In this document: positions 32,701 through 45,005 of the stretch, piece by piece
How positions within the stretch are numbered: the stretch's first letter is position 1
How the letters are laid out: the number at the start of each line of letters is the position of its first letter
NCBI GenBank assembly: GCA_914767715.1
Contig: OU612071.1
Coordinates: forward strand, 24,179,681 to 24,239,680
Direction of reading: 5' to 3'
DNA length: 60,000 bases
DNA from: Membranipora membranacea
Taxonomy: Eukaryota > Bryozoa > Gymnolaemata > Cheilostomatida > Membraniporidae
Position numbers and translations under genes: made by a program
Notes under the pieces: generated by a model
Seen by the model: the letters and a program-made list of their open reading frames with translations, nothing else
The model's database searches: none
What the model was told of the DNA's origin: nothing

Positions 32701-35700
32701 AAAAATTATATGACTTAGCATCACTAAACCAACTCTTCCGAACATGGAAGAGTGTAAGGCTTCAATTTAATATGGATCCGACTATATCACGGGACAAACA
32801 TAATGGTATAAACATTGCATGTAGAGCTCATCTTCGGAAGATTTCCAAAGCATTTGTTTCTGAATCTCACCTTTACAAGATTGTTAGCTACTATCTTGCT
32901 GGTAGCAGCATCCATAAACGTGTACATTCCATACATTGCACTGTGGCCAGGTGAATCGAATCGGCCATCTCCATTCAGTCTCAAGGGCTGTTCTACCTCT
33001 TTCAATACTGCGTCCATGTGCGTCAGGTACACGTCTCTTACAACCTATAATATACAAAGTTATTTATATGATATCAACAAGCCTCCCGGTTCGAGCTGAG
33101 CCCAAAGTGTGAGTTCGCGCCAGGTATGGAAGTACAATGAGATGGCCTGCTGAGAAGTTATCATCTAGGTCTTGGGCTGAAATGGCCCAGGTTCGTCAAT
33201 GGGAATGGATAATATTTCGAGGGCGGGTCAAGTGGTGACAGCCCTGCTCGATGTAGGCCTACCTCAAAATCCACATGGTGAATATAAATCAGATAATGCT
33301 GAGCAAAGGCTTGTCTATAACTCCTTTTTTGAGCAAGCAAAGTTTTCACTTGATTTGAAGTTATGGAAAACATCCTTCCGAAAGGATATTTAGTTTGGTG
33401 ATATAAAAAGCGTATCGTAATACCTCACTTATAAGACACCGGACTTATAAGTGAAGCACCTCCCTCTGAAAAAATAAAAATGCTCCAGTTATAAAGTATC
33501 CCACAGCTATAAAGCATCCCTTTGAAAAAATAATTTCCGTGGTTGGGATTCAAACCCACAACTTACTAATTGACCGTCTTGATTACAGGGCAGACGCTCT
33601 ACACACTGAGCTATTCAGCCACACATACATTTAGCAGATTTGGCCCAACATAAATATAAAAACACATAGGTGAGGTATTAGGATAAAATATAAAAAGAAA
33701 TCAACTAACCCCATAAAGATTGTCTTTCTGATGCCTGAAGAAAGTACGGGGTGATATACACGATATGTTGAGGAACTGGAAGGCCCGCAAAAACTTCATC
33801 GGAAGAACCCCAGTAAAGAGCATGATGGCAGCTATCAGGATGTTCAAAAGCGGCACTCCCTTCAGAACAGGGCTGTTATGCCAGACATATGAGTGGCCAC
33901 AACTCTGGCATGATATAGTGAACTGGACATTGGCGCCAGCAGGTCTCTGAGAGGGTTCCACTAGGGCTTCCTTGCCACATTGTTTGCATCTATCCATGAG
34001 CTCCATTAGACTGGTGTGATAAACAATGTACTTCTTCTGGTCATACCAGGAATCTCCACTGAAACATACAATGATGGTTGCTATCAATCAAACATTATTT
34101 TTTCATTCTTCTTATAGCCGAACAAACAATAGCTAGTTTTGCGTGAAGAGAATTTCTCTCTTCTCTCTTGTGTAGAGTTGCTTATCTGTGTGTGGGTGTG
34201 TGTGTGTGTTTGTGTGTGTGTAACATATCTATTTCCATGGCAATACCAAATTGGTCATCAACATATATTGGGCTCGTCCATACAGTCCTAGAGTCATAGG
34301 TCGATGAGTGAAGTCAAGGCACAACTTTGGTGGACAGTGGATATATTTTACTCAGATTTCATATCACACAACCAAAACATACCTTGTACGGTAAGATTCA
34401 ATGTCTTCGTCGAGTTCCTCCTGGTACAGCTCTTCCTCATCTGTATCTGGTCGGTATGAGGAGTCCAGGGGCTGCTCAGGTGATTCCTGTAATGACACAA
34501 AAAAAAGATAAAATTGGTTGGAGTGAGATATTGTGTTTAAGAAATTTGTCAGGCATCAGGTCAACTTACCGTGGCTGCCAGGACCAAATTTACTGCAAGT
34601 TCACCACACATAATGGCGCGACTGATAATGACAAAAACAAAAATGCTGTAATCACAATAGAAGAGATGTCATTTCACAATTCATCTAACAATCTTATTCC
34701 ATGACATAATGATAAAAGTAATCATCTGTTCATTGCAATTACATGCTACTTACACTACTCGATCTTAATGAATTACTGCTGTCGGAGGACTGGAGAATAT
34801 CGGCTGTGGGTTCTATTTGGGCTGCTGCAGTTATTACTTGATCTGTTATGTCTGTGCTGTCTTTACATTGTAACTCATCTGCTGGGGCTGTAGCCGGTGC
34901 AGAGCGCTCTAAAATGTTCTGAACACCTGTCCTATAAATAAATAAGGAACAAATTTAGATATATTACGCCTTGTTGGTAATCAATGACATATGTACAGCG
35001 TCTCTGGTCTCTGTCTGGTCTCTGTCTCCGTATAGAATGAGTACCAGATCTATCAGATAAATATTGAACTCAATGATATACAGTTTCAATATGCTAAGCT
35101 CGACATCAGTAAGGCAATCAACAATCAATAGAATTGTCGTAGATAGCGGAAGTGAAAAATACTGGGAATAATATCTGCAGCTACTTCCGGAGTACTAGAA
35201 CTAGGCTAAATATATTGTCAATGGATATTGATAAGCTGCATTTGAGTGAATACCCAAAAATCTCCATGTCACCTTACTCACTGGAGGTTTAAACTTACTC
35301 AGGAAAGGATGTTTGCGTTTCAGCAACCATCATATGAGATCTTGTAAAATCTGCAGGGTTAGGAGTATTCTCAGGTGTCATAACTGCTGGCTCACTGTCA
35401 ATGCTGCTGTCATCTGGCAACCCAGGCAGCGGTGGTGACTGGAATTCTGGTACTGTCTCATGTCTCAAGGGAGTAGGTATTTCTTGTACTGTCTCATGTC
35501 TCGAGGGAGTAAGTAATTCTGGTACGGTTTCATGTGTCATTGGAGTATCTTGTTGTGTACTAGTCCCTGCACCATAGAGAAGGCTCTTCTTTGACAAACT
35601 GTTGAATGACAATGGAAATTCATGACATTTTATACAAATATTATAAATAGGTGGACTTATATAGTGATATATAAGGTATTGGTGCCCAATAACAGGTACA

Positions 35701-36460
35701 TAATTTCCAAATTAATCATTGAAACCCCATATATTGACCCTCTTCGTTAATCATCTATTAGTTAGTTTTACAGTATTTCTGATGTTATAATATCAGGAGC
35801 ACTCAAAATATGTTTAATTTTTCTTGTCATTAGTAAAACTCACGGCAAGATATCATCTGGGATTGATGACTCAAGATCCTCAGTAGATACTGTACGCTTA
35901 CGAGGTGTAGGTGTTTGTTGAACAGCAACACAACTAGGTATTGCTCCACGACGTAGTCTCATCCTGTAATGTGAAAGCGCTTGATATTATAAACATGGTA
36001 CATATCATTCGCAAATTAAAACATAAACAATAGTACCGGGACAATAATGTAGGCCTGTTATATATGATTCATCGATTACAACATACATTGTCAAGGATAG
36101 AACGACTTTGTATAGCTATCACATGATTCCACAGACCACAAGATTTGGTAGGCATGTTGCAAGTCATACATAAGTCAAAGAATTGATGAATGGAGTTAGA
36201 GGATTGACCAAATTCGTGATACTCAGTAATACCACAGTTCAGGAGGAAACATTCTTTTCATCAAATCCGAGGCGATATTTGTCATAATTCTCGATATCCT
36301 GTTCGCTGAAGTGTAGGTAGCAAACTGTACTATGCTGTGTCACATATCCCATCCTCGGGTTAGATTGTTTGACCCATTCCACCCATTGTTTATGAACAGC
36401 GGCATCTTTTGGGAAAAGAAATGCATGTTCTGTCAATCCGCAAACACAGCAAAGTTTCAT
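29799..36460 (-). CDS. Kolobok-type transposase, THAP finger plus DDE core, 12 exons (with disabling changes)
   Basis: Exons are 36233-36460, 35844-35963, 35299-35598, 34754-34931, 34383-34486, 33710-34058, 32871-33044, 32484-32670, 31966-32238, 31004-31172, 30582-30730 and 30279 to 29799. Phases agree from exon 2 to 12. Exon 1 is a C2CH THAP DNA-binding domain (CCVCG, WVEWVK, VCYLHF), closing in exon 2 with RRGAIPS. Exon 3 has three HETVPE..TP-type repeats. Exon 6 has two CxxC pairs. Exons 7-10 carry the probable catalytic blocks GDGRFDSPGH, TTDRHVSI, FFDTWHLTK and SELEGFHSQVN. Exon 11 has LHHNENCQRP. The tail is Lys/Ala/Pro-rich and nuclear-like. Damage: a one-base frameshift near 36245, TAA at 30185-30187, and a frameshift near 30112. 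The catalytic region is uninterrupted. A spliceable block at 34570-34621 may be a cassette exon. Confidence 0.8.
33418..33680. mobile_element. 263-bp MITE carrying a tRNA-like sequence, in a transposase intron
   Basis: The ends TAATACCTCAC (33418-33428) and GTGAGGTATTA (33670-33680) are exact inverts. Inside are two tandem copies of a TATAAAG(T/C)ATCCC block, followed by a tRNA-like stretch. It lies in the intron between exons 6 and 7 of the Kolobok transposase, so it inserted after the gene took this form. Confidence 0.65.
33536..33620 (-). other. tRNA-like sequence (A and B boxes), not a functional tRNA
   Basis: The minus strand has a D-arm/A-box (TAGCTCAGTGTGTAGAGC), an anticodon-stem-like CGTC..GACG with an extended variable region, and a T-arm/B-box (GGGTTTGAATCCC). 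The acceptor ends do not pair, so it is probably a SINE-type head or decayed tRNA captured in the MITE rather than a working tRNA. Confidence 0.55.
34186..34222. repeat. (TG)n microsatellite
   Basis: A TG run with two interruptions, in an intron of the transposase gene. Confidence 0.8.
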
Positions 36461-37392
36461 GGTCAACCTAAAAAATTTTAAGTATATTGGATAAAAAGAA
36501 CGGACAAAAAATAAACGCGTTAAAAGACAAATTTTCCAAGGCCTTTGTTCTGAGACAACCGAGGCAGAGTTCCCTGCTGATGCTCATCGGAAACTGAACT
36601 CAAACTTATAAACTATGTTTTAATATCTGTGTAGGGGATAATCAGGCTGCAATCTTGTCAATGAAGACCAAAAAAGTAGCATACATGTACTAGTTTAGAA
36701 TGCAAACATAATTACACACACACAGCTAAGGCTATTTGAAGCCAGACTGTCACTATGACAGCTGATAACAAGGTATCAGAGGCTTGATCTCATGAGTCTC
36801 ATCTTCTCTAGAACCAGGTCAAAACTGAACAGAGCAAAAACTGAAGCATGCTATCAGACAAGCCAACAGTAGATAGAGAAGAATATTGTTTACTTATGTT
36901 CTAAGCCTGGTCAAGAATGTGGCTGATTTTGCATTTATACGGTAACAGTAACAACAAACAATGGATGATGGGTGCAGTCAATACCAGAGAAGTGATAGAA
37001 GCAACGGGTAGATGAGTATTTGTAGAGACTCATCTATGCCTATTCATCCATTATAATAATATCTATCCATAATAACATTACTACTCTACTGTAACTATTA
37101 TCAAACCCAAACCTTCTTCTTTCAATTTCATGGTCAGCAGCAGGGAGTAACAATCACAAATAGTTATGTGAGACTGGTTAGTTATTAAGTAATAAACCCT
37201 TACCTGCAGAAAGCTACAGCAAGCGTGAGATATAAATATGATGGTTGGTAACTGTTTTATTTCAATTTGATCTAAAAAGTCCTGTAAGATAGTAAGAGTT
37301 ACTGAACAGCAGCTGCTACAGTCACCTGTCACAATGTAGATAGTAAAATGTACCGCATGGAGAAGATAGCCCATGTGCAAGATCAATTTATT

Positions 37393-37661
37393 CGGGGTGT
37401 ATTGATAACGTCCTGGATAAACAAATAATTAATAGTGTTGGATCTCAGCTAGATTTTTAAGGCACCTGATTGGTCAAGTACGGAACTCATCATCACTATG
37501 GCGAAGAGCGTTAGCAGAAGTTAGCAGAAGTTATGAGCTTCTACCTTAGGAGCTAATAACTCCATGCAAAGCCACTGGCAAATAGTTTTGAGGCCAAATT
37601 CATCTATTAATTATGAATACTGGTGGCTCTGCTGGGCAAAGCTCAGCTGCGGCAGCAGTGG
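37393..37661. repeat. Right terminal inverted repeat of the Kolobok-type element
   Basis: Inverted copy of 27712-27980. Substitutions relative to the left copy are few and scattered in the outer 246 bp. Confidence 0.9.
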
Positions 37662-37666
37662 TTAAA
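37662..37666. repeat. Target-site duplication, right copy (TTAAA)
   Basis: Identical to 27707-27711. Confidence 0.8.
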
Positions 37667-38026
37667 GGTGTACAAATAAATATAGATAAAACAGTGTCTG
37701 GAATAAATGAAGATTGTATACAAGCATATAAGCATAAGTATATAAGGATTAGTAAATAAGCATATTTTTTCGCTCCCATTCTACATCAACTACGATCAAA
37801 ACAGTAAATTGATGACAACAAGCTATATACTGAATCTCTTACAATTTTCAAACTCAAAATCTATTGAAACCCTGTTACTTTTTAACATTGAACAGATACT
37901 GTGGCCAGAAAATGGATGAGACACAGGGTTTTGTCTAAGCCCACAATGTTAAACACTTCCACCAGAGGTCTCTGCAATGGATCATGTAAGGTCAAATAGA
38001 TTTAATCTGTGTTAAACGGGACTATG

Positions 38027-38132
38027 CAATGGTGGATTAGTACAGCTGGGAGGGGTCGTTAATCCGACTTCCACTGGGGAAAGCTTATAGATTGCTTGTT
38101 CAACCCACCATTTTGGTGGTTCTATAGTCCCG
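38027..38132. repeat. 106-bp inverted-repeat unit
   Basis: It begins CGGGACTATG and ends ATAGTCCCG, with a second smaller palindrome (CACCATTTTGGTGG) near the right end. It may be a tiny MITE. Confidence 0.45.
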
Positions 38133-40805
38133 AGCATCCTTCGAGGGGAATTTAATTAATACTAATATGACGATGGTTGTTTTCTCTTGGCAGGGGAAGC
38201 AATTCTCATTGAAGCAAATGAGCACGTCAAAAATAGTGTTTTCATAGAATGAATTTTTCGTTAGATGACTGCTGAAGAATGTTCAATGTGATGGCTCTAC
38301 ATTGGTTTTACACTCCACCTTGCCTAGTTGTGTAAAGAAGATCAACGTGTTTCCTTGTCAGTTTTACAATGCTTTTACGAAAATACGTGTGGCCAAATTT
38401 GGTCCTGAGGGCTAAGAGCTGTTGCCACATGATGAGGTTTTGCAGTGATCACTGATAGCCACTTGTTTGTGTGATAATATTCTTAGCTAGATATGGACAG
38501 ACAATAGTGCGTTTATTTATTAGCTAAGATATATCTAAACTCGTTCTTCAAGAAACCAATGTCGATTCCAAAAACCTGCGGTTAAATTGGACTGTACCTC
38601 GTTTCCAGCTACACTTCCCTTTAACACTTCATATTTTCTTCTTAAAATCTTCAAATTTGACCATTTCTTCAAACATTGCTTGAATTATGCATATATGCAA
38701 AGCTCGCTTCAACTCCACGATGACGATAAGGAGTATATAAAATACAAACAAATGATTACTTAGCCAAGGACTAATTGGAACTCAAAATTGGTATTTGGTC
38801 TTTAATTTTGATGGATCAGTTCCCTTTCAATGCGTGAAATAATTAAACGAGAATCATTCGGCGCTAAATTCTACCAATGCTATTATTATATTAGTATTAT
38901 TAGGGTGTCCTTTCCGTTAAAGGGCAACAAAACACAACTCTTATCTCATAAAATTACTTAACTTCATGTATTTCATAGTGATCTATGATCATCCACTCCA
39001 TCTAGAAATTATTTACGATTAGGCCAGCCTTTAATTCCAACAAGGGAAGAGTTGCATCATACATGTACATTAATATTGTCACAACATACAACTTCTACTT
39101 GTCTTTGTGGTCGACTCCAAACCTTATGTTGTGACTAACAGCTTCAATGAGCTTGAAATGACCATCCCTCCTCCTATCGCAAAGTGTCCAGAATCTTTTC
39201 CTCAACCTCAAAATTAGATGCTTTGCTGAGAAAAATGTTCGATATAAATGCTTCTTCTTTTGAATCATAGTTGAGGTAATAAACACAAGTAGACAAGCAG
39301 GAGGTTACATGATTTGAGAAACACCAGGAGTTGAAGTTGTGTCCGAAAATAACCACTATCTCCTGGCCTAACGATATTGTGTCATTCATTTATAGACAAT
39401 TACATTGATGTCACTCATTTAATATCAAAACTTGATTTGATTTAAATTGGTCCTCGTCAAAATTAGGGGTGGATAGAACCTTAAAACTTGGAGATAAAGT
39501 TTGTATATTTGACCTCGGACTCAACTACAAACCAGATCAGATTTACTATAAGCCAGTTTTGAGATTTATGTTTGTCATTTACCAACAGATAGTGCATAGT
39601 TCTATTCTGCCCAAGGCAAACGAAAGACCTGAGGATCTTCATTGAACCAATAGCTTCAGTCCTGCATAGTTTGAGTTGTCTACATAGCCGTCAAAACTCC
39701 TGCACTATTGAGAGGTATCAGACTCTTCGACATACAACTGCAAGTATTGGTGCTGAATGGTTGCGATGTTGAAGAACAGTCCTTATCAAACTTTGGTAAT
39801 ATTTTTGACTTTCATTTTAGTTTTAGTTTAGTTGTACATCAGATCTGATATTACATCTGTTAATAACGATGGATCGCGGGGTGCTCTTTGAAATCATGGT
39901 ACTCTTTCAATGTGGATACAAATTTGGTATAGCATGATATAAAACCAAAAAAAATACTTTTATATAGGGGTTAGTTAGGATTATCAAATGCTTTATTCAA
40001 ACGGGAATTCTCAGCGAGTTGATATAAAAAATCATTGAGCGATAGCAAATCTATAGCAATTAATGACCCTTTGCAGCCGAACTTGAAAAGATAATAATAA
40101 GAGAATGTTTCTGGATTGATTTGAGTCTTTGCCTGTTTGTGTCAGATAAGAGTGCACACCATGATCAGGCAGCATAGATGATAAAAAGAGGTTTGTTGGA
40201 GATGAGGATCTTCAACCTATGGGTATTCAGTCTGATCACTTCTGGTTTGCTCGTTGGGAAATGTCGTTTGACACATTTCTAATTGCATTTCTAATGGGGT
40301 TATGTTTTTCGGAGTAATCTCCCTTGATTATTTACAGATGAGACCATACTTTTGCTAAGTTTTATATAAGCTATAAAGGGAGCAAATGAGACCTTTTGCT
40401 GTGAATTGGTTTCAGCTAACTACAATTGATAAAATTATTCGGTAATTTAAAAATTTGACCTATATGCTGAAATAAAAAAGTATCCCGAAACATTAATTTT
40501 TAATACAATTTAATCAATATTTTCAGGTTGGCTTAATATAATATGTGAAATTCAAAGCTGGAAAATTATTATTTCTCTTTATTTATTTCGATATATTAAT
40601 CATATTATATAATATAATATATATCAAATTATATTCACAGTCAATTTTTGTCTAATAAAGTGGGTCAGCAAAATCCGCCTATGAAATTACGCTCATTTTA
40701 TTTCTATCTTAATTTCCCTGGCTGCCAGACCAAAAAGTGTGATCTGATCCAATGATAGCTTACATAAAAAAGTGCAAATTTATGGTCTCATCTGTTCAGC
40801 GCCTA

Positions 40806-40806
40806 T

Positions 40807-40852
<46 letters not shown>

Positions 40853-40862
40853 TATAATAATA
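40806..40862. repeat. (ATA)n microsatellite
   Basis: About 17 perfect AAT/ATA triplets followed by a TATA-rich transition. Confidence 0.9.
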
Positions 40863-42411
40863 TAATAATTGCTTTCTTTGATAAATTTATAGTAAAGGTA
40901 CTCCTAAGAGAATATTTAAAATATTTTACTTTGATCACAACTTTGCATCATAACTTAATGTGATTAAATTTTTTCCTCTTCACAATGCAAGTGGGAGGTT
41001 GATCAAGGCGAAGATATTTTTACAAATTTAACATAATCTGTGTGTAGAAAATGAGACTGTCAGGAGTTTGTATATAATAGTCTTAATGTCATATCAAATT
41101 TTGCATAATTTTGTATATGGGATATTTTGGAATGCGGATACTTTGACCACATATTAGATATTAATGTGGCACACACATTTCATAGTTGAGAAGTTGGGAT
41201 AATTGTTTGAATTTTGCAAACTTAGTGCGGCATCTTGGGCAATAGAGAAAGATTCTCACTCCAAGACAATTGAGTAGTCACCTATGACGGTGTTAATAAA
41301 TACAGTCAATGCAAAGGAAATACTTATGAATATTTCATATCAAAACTTTCAAAAGTTTAATTAGAATAAGGAGACAAAATAAAAACTCTCTTATTTTTTA
41401 TCCGATTATTATTAATGTGTCACAAGCAATGAAAATAGGGCTGTTTTAAACACATTTATTGGATGTATTAAACTGCAATGAGGGAACATTCCTAATTGCA
41501 AATGATTTCCCTTAGCCGGAGCTATTTAACCACCCGGGCTCAGACAACACATGTGTACTGCATTTTGGAAGAATAAATTTGAGTTGCTTCTTACATCAGT
41601 TCTAAAGGGGCCCATCTCTCAGTAAGACAGACTACTCAAAATATTGACATCAAGGAAGCAACTCAACACCGGCCTGATAACAATTAATTGATCTGAGGAG
41701 GCTGAGATCTGTACAGTGAGACTGTTGGGTGTTGTTTTTTACCGATTTCTTTGCTTCACTCAGCATGTGGACAAAATCAAAATGAATACCTGCTTTTCAT
41801 GCAATCTGCAAACTCAGAAAATCAGGATTCAATAAAAATGGCCTTAATCGTTTTATAAAGCTCGCAACATACCACTCCTGATATACACAGCCCATGCTGG
41901 TATCTGCTGCTGAGTTAGTCGGACAAGGAGAGATTGGATAAAACCAAAGACACTGCCTCCGCCTGATATACTCTCATATCGAAAACACCAAAAGCAGACT
42001 GAACACAGCAGCGCTTGAGTGTGCCAACGATACACCAATCGCATTCGCTCAGACACTTCACACGCCCTCCATGAATACATCAACACAGGCAGCCGTAACT
42101 CAGCAAGAAGTGGTCGCATCATTCCAGCTCATACTAGGACTGCCCCTGCTGATAAAATCCTTTGGAGAATTTATTGATTTCAGTGTATACTATCTTTTCT
42201 AGCAAGCTAGTAATTGTTTTCTAACATCATTTTTTTACACTATCACACTGTAAAACAGAGCAAGATGTGCTAGCTCTAATTTTTATTTCACTATTTATCT
42301 TACACTGTCTCATCTGCTATCACTAGTACTGACAGGAAATTAAAGTCATTACAATAACAACAAATCCATGTCCCTGCCATCGTTATAAAGAGAGCATATG
42401 TGATATTAAAT

Positions 42412-42466
42412 AACATTTTATAAAGTATCACTAGGCATATTATGTCTAGTGATACTTTAAAATGTT
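42412..42466. other. Short near-perfect hairpin (21-bp stem, 11-nt loop)
   Basis: Left arm 42412-42434 and right arm 42446-42466 pair except for a two-base bulge. Size and shape resemble a small-RNA precursor, but nothing else supports transcription. It could equally be a transposon footprint. Confidence 0.4.
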
Positions 42467-43296
42467 TTCATACAGTAACTTTGTGCAAATGATGAATTTT
42501 AATCGTAAAAATAAACTTATAAACCTTATTCTTAATATGATAAAGCTATAGATGATTATGACACGAAGTGAGTGACATATAACCTGATAATTCATTATTT
42601 AAATTTACAACATCATCAGTCTAGGTCTTGGCCAGTGTCTTTGCATACAGCCTGGCCTATCAGCCTCAAATAGTGTAAACCGGTTGCCTTGAAAACCTTA
42701 TCTCAACAAAGTTTGGAGACCAGTCAAGTCATAGAAAGTATGTCTTTTAAAAGAAGGGCCTACTAGATTTGTTACAAATTTGTTAATCCAGACGTTCTGC
42801 AATATATTTTTTAATTATATTCAGGAACTCGCTAGCTGTAACTCCATTATAGTCAAGTCAAGCATCAGCCATCAAACAATAATTATAAGCAGCAACAACA
42901 GCATTGTGCAGCACATGAGGTCGGTCAAAGTTATGATTAGGGCATGGACAGTCCCTGAACCCAACTGAAATATTGGTCTGTTTTAGTTCTATAATCTATA
43001 AACACGAGAAGAGCTGCTGATCTCTCTTGTCACCGGAGAGCCAACCTTCAACACAGTTAGGGTCATACCTAGCATAATCTGTCCAGTCTCACCATATCAA
43101 TATAGTAAAGGTGCTGGGACCCATGAACCTCAGTCCTGCTACCATACATTAACCAACTATAATCATAAAGGATAAATGGCGTGCATGTACTAAAATTAAT
43201 TACTATTAGATTTCACATTTCACCCAAGAGGTCACAAGTATGCACCTTTAACTATCAGACCTCTCTGACTCCGTTCCCAAATTAAAATTAAGCTTC

Positions 43297-43369
43297 CGCC
43301 CAAACAGGGACTCGAACCCTGGACCCTCAGATTAAAAGTCTGATGCTCTACCGACTGAGCTATCCGGGC
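43297..43369 (-). tRNA. tRNA-Lys (anticodon UUU)
   Basis: A 73-nt cloverleaf: acceptor GCCCGGA pairs with TTTGGGC (two G-U), discriminator G, D-arm TAGCTCAGTCGGTAGAGC, anticodon stem CAGA/TCTG with loop CTTTTAA giving anticodon TTT, and T-arm CAGGG-TTCGAGT-CCCTG. A-box and B-box are canonical, and no CCA is encoded, as expected in eukaryotes. It decodes AAA/AAG. All stems pair, so it is probably functional, though tRNA-derived repeats exist in this genome. Confidence 0.93.
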
Positions 43370-43563
43370 TACTTAATTACTGTGCAGGCTCGTAGTATTC
43401 GCCAACATCCCCACCACAGGTATACTCCAAACCTAGGACTTAGGCAATGTTTGGTTGCCCCCCTTGAGTTTTTGTTGTTGTTTTGTTCTTTGAAGGCATT
43501 GAATTCCATATCTGGAATAGCATCATTAGCTTTCTTTTGCAAAACAAAGGGCTTGCAAAAATA

Positions 43564-43687
43564 GCCAGTCCCTAGTAGCAATCTAGAAATGCCCTAATCA
43601 TCGACACTGTAGGGGTATAATTACTGTTTGCAATTTTGAAAACAAGACAATTTCTCAGGCTAATTATTCATGCTACTAGGGACAGCC
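43564..43687. repeat. Small inverted-repeat element (about 124 bp)
   Basis: GCCAGTCCCTAGTAGCA on the left and TGCTACTAGGGACAGC on the right are near-exact inverts. Non-coding. Confidence 0.5.
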
Positions 43688-43866
43688 AATCAGATAACAG
43701 TCAGATGGGTCCCTGTGTTTAGTGTCCTAACCGTATAACGCTATGATACTATTTCCATTCTAAGAGAAGAATCTAATTCAGTGTTTGAAGGTAATTCATA
43801 GTTGAGAAGACGCATCCAAATTTCATGGTCTCTGGAGTCAACAGAACCTGTTGCTCACTCAGCAAA

Positions 43867-44186
43867 CAATTTCAGTTCAAAAATCTTTTACAATTATGTG
43901 CGGACCGGATATCTCACAAAATGGCCAAGGCTTATAAACACATTCAGGACGGAAGGATTTTTACCAATAAACAAGCTCTGAGGCTTTGTGCTTTAAATAT
44001 TGTCAGGATTCTTATTGGTTCCAATTGGATTACAAGACCTTTCATTGGTTCATCCGTTGGTTGTATTTCCTTAAAATATACAGTACGGACACATCACGAA
44101 AAATCCTGAAAGCGTTTATAAGCCTAAGCTATTATTTTTAAATATCCGGTCTGCGCATGATTGTAAAAGATTTGTGAACTGCAATT
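43867..44186. mobile_element. 320-bp MITE-like element with 42-bp inverted ends
   Basis: CAATTTCAGTTCA..AAATCTTTTACAAT..GACCGGATAT at the left (43867-43911) returns inverted at the right (44141-44186) with about five mismatches. The open frame inside (43825-44109) is a by-product. I see no definite target duplication. Confidence 0.6.
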
Positions 44187-44189
44187 GAG

Positions 44190-45005
44190 CCACTGACTCC
44201 ATTCACCAATGCATCAAATGATGGGTCAGTTGGACCATATATCATAACAGGCGCAGGAAAAATAATAGTCCGCCTTGATGGTGAAGAACACTAAAATATG
44301 ACATTATTGTCACAAGAATCTTACTTTCAACTCCTTTCATGCCAGATTTGCACAATTTTATTCTTTTATATTTTAGTTTTGTTGGTGTTGAAACACAACA
44401 AGTTCATATTCTAACCTCACATCATAGTCATTATTATGTTTGACAGATTTTGGGACAATGATGAAAATAAGCTTTGCGACTTAAGTAACAGTAATTTGGA
44501 TACGAGTGGTTTTGACGGGTTATTTGAAATCAACCAATCATGGTCTCCTATACAAACATCACAACTACATTCAAAACAGGTTTTGGTGCAGATGATTGTA
44601 TAACCAGTCCTCTAATACAGACTTGCCAACCTCATCGCATATCGCATCTTTGAGCACCAGTTTTGGGTGTATTCAAAAAAGTATAAGCAAAATGTCGGTG
44701 CAATTGTTATTACATTTTCCATGAAGAAAAACATAATAAAACTCATGACAGACGGTGTCAGGGTCAGAGGGTCTGTTCGTGCAAACTTAAAAGTTATTTA
44801 AAGGCAAGCTCTACAGAAGCAGGTGCCTTAATTGGGACTATCCTAGCCAACTACTGTGGTATGCTACTAGCCAGTGACTTTCTCACAAAAATTTCTAGTT
44901 TAAGAAATACTTAGATGGTGAATGCCATGCAGTGCTGTGATGAGTGTTTCCGCTGGATGGAGGGTCAAATCATCACTAGTGTAGGAGTGCAAGATATGTG
45001 ACAGT
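44190..45005. other. No gene recognised
   Basis: The 5' part of the hAT pseudogene that follows may begin in the last 150 bp, but the frames are broken. Confidence 0.3.

Larger units (their letters stand above)
27712..37661. mobile_element. 9,950-bp Kolobok-type DNA transposon, nearly complete
   Basis: Both ends start CCACTGCTGCCGCAGCTGAG and stay matched inverted for about 246 bp with only three or four differences, then fade by about 270 bp. TTAAA flanks both sides (27707-27711, 37662-37666). The element contains a minus-strand THAP/DDE transposase gene and a plus-strand P2X7-like gene, convergent at about 29.5-29.8 kb. TTAA-type target, THAP finger and the GDGR..DSPGH / TDRH / FDxWH / LEGFHS blocks together indicate Kolobok. 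Nested in introns are a small foldback (28584-28719) and a tRNA-like MITE (33418-33680). Both genes carry a few disabling changes despite the well-preserved ends. Confidence 0.85.
37667..42411. other. Intergenic stretch, no gene recognised
   Basis: It holds a 106-bp inverted-repeat unit (38027-38132), an (ATA)n microsatellite (40806-40862) and short unrelated open frames only. If the Kolobok-type element inserted upstream of the nine-exon gene, this is that gene's displaced upstream DNA. Confidence 0.4.

Noticed and set aside
33536-33620. Functional tRNA gene
   Set aside because: The acceptor ends do not pair and the anticodon-variable region is too long. It lies inside a MITE.
34570-34621. 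Extra transposase exon
   Set aside because: It has plausible splice sites, but exon 34754-34931 joins exon 34383-34486 in frame without it. Kept only as a possible cassette exon.
39095-39389. Pair of overlapping minus-strand frames as exons
   Set aside because: No splice signals or recognisable residues, and the composition is like the flanking non-coding DNA.
40772-40963. Isoleucine-rich open frame as a gene
   Set aside because: It is a translation of the (ATA)n microsatellite.
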